DNA from: Eubacteriales bacterium
Lineage (GTDB): Bacteria; Bacillota; Clostridia; Oscillospirales; Oscillospiraceae
Length of the DNA: 18,685 nt
Direction of reading: 5' to 3'
NCBI GenBank assembly: GCA_030528965.1
Contig: JAUMXS010000011.1
Span: 1-18,685, forward strand
Both the position numbers and the translations under genes were made by a program. How positions within the stretch are numbered: the first letter of the stretch is position 1; each line of letters opens with the position of its first letter. The notes beneath the pieces were generated by a model, which was not told the origin of the DNA, searched no databases, and worked only from the letters and a program-made list of their open reading frames with translations. Positions 16,185 through 18,685 of the stretch are shown one piece after another.

Positions 16185-16213
16185 TTGTCTTAACTATTAC
16201 AGCCGGATATGAT
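16185..16213 (+). promoter_or_regulatory. Promoter of the DUF1538-PII operon
   Basis: TTGTCT (16185-16190), 17 bases, TATGAT (16208-16213), 44 bases before the TTG start codon. Confidence 0.7.
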
Positions 16214-16257
16214 AAACTGATTAAATACACAACGATTTTGTCCATTGGGGTGATCAA

Positions 16258-17778
16258 TTGAAATTCCTGAATCCCAAAATGCAAAGCAAGCTGTCGGAAG
16301 CGCTGCTGGCCGTGGGTCCGGTCCTTGCGATCGTACTGGTACTGAGCTTCACGGTGGCGCCGGTTTCCCCCAGCATCCTGCTGAGCTTCCTGATGGGCGC
16401 TGTACTGGTCATGGTCGGCATGATGTTTTTCACACTGGACGCGGAGATCTCCATGACGCCTATGGGTGAAAAAGTGGGCGCAAAAATGACCCGAACCAAA
16501 AAAATATGGTTCATCGTTCTGCTGAGCTTTGTACTGGGCGTCATAATCACCATTTCGGAGCCGGATCTGCAGGTCCTGGCCGAGCTGGTGCCTTCCATCC
16601 CCAACCAGGCCCTCATTTTAACTGTTGCGGTCGGTGTCGGTCTGTTTCTTGTGGTCGCCATTCTGCGTATGCTGCTGGGCATTTCCCTGTCCCATCTGTT
16701 GGTGGGGCTTTATATCCTCGTTTTTATTCTGGCCTTTCTGGTCCCCGGTGATTTCCGCGCCATCGCCTTCGACTCCGGCGGCGTGACCACCGGTCCCATG
16801 ACGGTGCCGTTCATCATGGCACTGGGCGTCGGCATCTCTGCCATTCGTAACGACAAAGCTGCCGCAGATGACAGCTTCGGTCTGGTGTCGCTGTGCTCCG
16901 TCGGCCCCATCCTCGCGGTGCTGATCCTGGGCATGATCTTCAAGCCCGGCGAAAGCGCGCCGGAGATCATCCAAAACCTCCAGATCAGCGACACGGTGGA
17001 GCTTGGGAAAATGTTTGCGCGGGAGCTTCCCGCTTATATCGAGGAGATCGCAGTCTCTCTGCTTCCCATCGTGGTTTTCTTCGGCGTGTTTCAGGTCTTT
17101 TCTCTCCGCCTTTCCGGCAGACGCCTGAGTAAGATCGTGGTGGGTCTGGTCTATACTTATATCGGTCTGGTACTGTTCCTGACCGGTGCGAATGTGGGCT
17201 TCATGCCCACCGGTACCTATCTGGGCAGTGTGATCGCCGGAAAAGCCTACCGATATCTTCTTATCCCCATCGGCGCGATCATCGGTTATTTCATCGTTAA
17301 AGCCGAGCCGGCCGTCTATGTACTTAACCATCAGGTCGAAGAGATCACCGACGGCGCCATTTCCGCCAGAGCCATGGGCACCAGCCTTTCTCTCGGCGTT
17401 GCCGCCTCGGTGGCACTGGCCATGACCCGTGTGCTGACCGGTATCCCCATTTTGTATTTCCTGATCCCCGGTTATGCCATCGCCTTGGGACTGAGTTTCG
17501 TTGTCCCGAAGATCTTTACCGCCATCGCCTTCGACTCCGGCGGCGTAGCCTCCGGCCCCATGACCGCCACTTTCCTGCTCCCTTTGGCGCAGGGCGCCTG
17601 TGTGGCCGTGGGCGGAAACCTGGCCTCCGATGCCTTCGGTGTCGTCGCCATGGTCGCGATGACGCCCCTGATCACCATCCAGATCCTTGGCCTTGTCACC
17701 GTCATCAAAAACCGCAGACGCTCCGGCGGCGAGTTTGTCCCCTATGACGCAGATGAGGATGCGATCATCGAACTTTGA
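16258..17778 (+). CDS. DUF1538 polytopic membrane protein, putative transporter
   Basis: A 506-residue protein with roughly twelve hydrophobic segments and no signal peptide. It is an internal duplication: four motif pairs recur about 250 residues apart, LDAEISMTPMGEKVG/TGANVGFMPTGTYLG (60-74, 309-323), SEPDLQVL/AEPAVYVL (100-107, 349-356), AIAFDSGGVTTGPMT/AIAFDSGGVASGPMT (168-182, 422-436) and DDSFGLVS/SDAFGVVA (204-211, 457-464). The FDSGGV-x-x-GPMT signature with its Asp is the hallmark of DUF1538. Two repeats with matched charged residues inside membrane segments suggest an inverted- or tandem-repeat transporter; the substrate is unknown. The start is TTG at 16258, with GGGGTG six bases upstream. 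The PII-like gene follows 17 bases later, so the pair form an operon. Confidence 0.88.
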   Translation: MKFLNPKMQSKLSEALLAVGPVLAIVLVLSFTVAPVSPSILLSFLMGAVLVMVGMMFFTLDAEISMTPMGEKVGAKMTRTKKIWFIVLLSFVLGVIITISEPDLQVLAELVPSIPNQALILTVAVGVGLFLVVAILRMLLGISLSHLLVGLYILVFILAFLVPGDFRAIAFDSGGVTTGPMTVPFIMALGVGISAIRNDKAAADDSFGLVSLCSVGPILAVLILGMIFKPGESAPEIIQNLQISDTVELGKMFARELPAYIEEIAVSLLPIVVFFGVFQVFSLRLSGRRLSKIVVGLVYTYIGLVLFLTGANVGFMPTGTYLGSVIAGKAYRYLLIPIGAIIGYFIVKAEPAVYVLNHQVEEITDGAISARAMGTSLSLGVAASVALAMTRVLTGIPILYFLIPGYAIALGLSFVVPKIFTAIAFDSGGVASGPMTATFLLPLAQGACVAVGGNLASDAFGVVAMVAMTPLITIQILGLVTVIKNRRRSGGEFVPYDADEDAIIEL

Positions 17779-17795
17779 TTTCCGGAGGGTAGTAT

Positions 17796-18482
17796 ATGAG
17801 TGAATTATCCATGCTGGTGACCATCACCGCCCGAAAACTGAAAAAAAAGTTTATAGGCTTCTATGAAGAAATGGACCTTCCCGTTTCTTTCATTACCCTC
17901 GGCCGCGGCACCGCCTCCAGTGAGATCCTGGACTATTTCGGCCTTGACGGTTCGGAGAAGAGCGTTTTGATGCATATCGTCACGGATACCAAATGGAAGG
18001 AAGTCAAGCGCCAGCTCAGACGGAAAATGAACATCGATATTCCCGGCATCGGCATTTCGTTCCTTGTCCCCTTAAGCAGCATCGGCGGAGCAAAAGCGCT
18101 GCATTATCTCACCGCCCATCAGGATTACGTAAAAGGAGAGGAATCAACGTTGAAGGATACGAAATATGAACTGCTTATCACCATTTCCAATCAGGGCTAT
18201 ACCGAACTGATCATGGATGCGGCCCGTAAGGTTCATGCTGCCGGCGGCACCGTCATCCACGCCAAGGGCACCGGCACCCACCTCGCCGAAAAATTCATGG
18301 GCGTAACGCTGGTTCCCGAAAAGGAAATGATCTTCATCGTCGTGCGCAAATCCCAGAAAAACGATATCATGCGCGCCATTATGGATGAGGCCGGCACCGG
18401 AACCCCGGCCGGCGCTATCGTGTTTTCTCTGCCTGTGACCGACACCGCCGGTATGCGGATGATGGAGGAGCTCGAGGAATAA
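17796..18482 (+). CDS. Double-domain PII-like signalling protein
   Basis: A 228-residue protein with two PII-fold halves joined near residue 115. The second half (120-228) is close to the nitrogen-regulatory PII family: ELLITISNQGYTELIMDAARKVHAAGGTVI, a short T-loop region (HAKGTGTHLAEKF), EKEMIFIVVRKSQKNDIMRAI and a B-loop-like AGTGTPAGAIVFSLPV. The first half (1-115) is more diverged but keeps the order, with ITLGRGTAS, VLMHIVTDTKWKEVKRQL and MNIDIPGIGISFLVPLS. Classical GlnB is one 112-residue unit with a uridylylated Tyr51; no such tyrosine is evident here. PII proteins bind ATP/ADP and 2-oxoglutarate and gate transporters, so control of the DUF1538 partner is the natural inference. GGAGGG six bases upstream sets the start. 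It is second in the operon. Confidence 0.85.
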   Translation: MSELSMLVTITARKLKKKFIGFYEEMDLPVSFITLGRGTASSEILDYFGLDGSEKSVLMHIVTDTKWKEVKRQLRRKMNIDIPGIGISFLVPLSSIGGAKALHYLTAHQDYVKGEESTLKDTKYELLITISNQGYTELIMDAARKVHAAGGTVIHAKGTGTHLAEKFMGVTLVPEKEMIFIVVRKSQKNDIMRAIMDEAGTGTPAGAIVFSLPVTDTAGMRMMEELEE

Positions 18483-18485
18483 GAC

Positions 18486-18504
18486 CTGCCGGTCAGGCCG
18501 GCAG
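18486..18504 (+). terminator. Hairpin after the PII-like gene, weak terminator
   Basis: A seven-base-pair G+C stem (18486-18492 with 18498-18504) with a five-base loop lies three bases after the stop codon but has no U tract, so termination efficiency is doubtful. Confidence 0.4.
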
Positions 18505-18505
18505 A

Positions 18506-18580
18506 ATGATCCCGCAGCAAGACCCGTCACGGCAAAGTCCGTCACTTTGTGGTCTCCCGAAGAGATACTTCGGCGGATCC
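18506..18580 (+). pseudogene. Second, decayed remnant of the rubrerythrin gene end
   Basis: Two blocks match the end of the rubrerythrin gene: CCCGTCACGGCAA (18523-18535 against 14835-14847) and TACTTCGGC-x-GATCC (18566-18580 against 14873-14887). The blocks lie five bases further apart than in the intact gene, and the sequence before the first (ATG, CCCGC) also aligns. Reading frame is lost. The match crosses the stop codon into the bases beyond it. From 18591 to the window end I see no gene or signal. Confidence 0.65.
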
Positions 18581-18685
18581 TCAGCCGAAGCAGAAGAAAG
18601 CCGCCCCATCCCCCCATCAGCTTTATCTCCGATCAAACTATTTGAGTATTGCTGTGAGATACGTTTCTGTTTGCTGCTTATGTTT

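Noticed and set aside
18486..18590. Hairpins at 18486-18504 and 18568-18590 as strong terminators
   Set aside because: Neither is followed by a U tract; the second lies within the rubrerythrin-end remnant.

Overview
The window looks like chromosome from an endospore-forming, anaerobic, moderately G+C-rich member of the Clostridia, probably a gut Oscillospirales or Lachnospirales relative. The evidence is a dipicolinate synthase operon (spore core solute), a reverse-domain rubrerythrin (anaerobe oxidative defence), AGGAGG-type ribosome binding sites, sigma-A promoters with 17-base spacers, and many small Firmicutes-type transcription units, each closed by a hairpin-plus-U terminator. Species cannot be named from this sequence alone.

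Layout. 1-3620 is an envelope-lipid block: a family-4 glycosyltransferase (cut by the left edge) is divergent from a TetR-type regulator, which is followed by a two-HKD cardiolipin synthase. 3620-4915 is a compositionally different insert next to the 3' end of a tRNA-Ser(CGA) gene; it holds a nucleotidyltransferase, a hairpin-bounded repeat-like block and a 68-residue small protein. 4916-6436 carries the tRNA and a membrane-anchored HtrA/DegP-type protease. 6603-8139 is dpaA-dpaB behind a sigma-K-like promoter. 8138-8835 holds a small DUF378 membrane protein with a structured leader, and a promoter-terminator pair that appears to make a ~100-nt non-coding RNA. 8836-9789 is an SGNH-hydrolase lipoprotein. 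10011-13095 is a copper-export operon (csoR-copA) whose promoter contains a perfect CsoR-like palindrome and whose ATPase ends in a fused CopZ-like domain. 13189-14157 is a DUF4349 lipoprotein. 14250-18580 begins with rubrerythrin, followed by an alpha/beta hydrolase and then a DUF1538 membrane protein paired with a double-domain PII-like regulator.

Three points stand out. (1) The last ~66 bases of the rubrerythrin gene recur, diverged, at 15982-16047 and more decayed at 18506-18580, so the hydrolase and the DUF1538/PII module each sit between copies of the same gene end. (2) DUF1538 is an internally duplicated membrane protein of unknown substrate, immediately followed by a protein with two PII-like halves, which suggests a nucleotide-gated transporter system. 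(3) The intergenic region 8351-8720 contains two unassigned RNA-structure candidates on opposite strands.

Most other genes are recognisable housekeeping or stress functions. No CRISPR array, complete insertion sequence, integrase or transposase was found.
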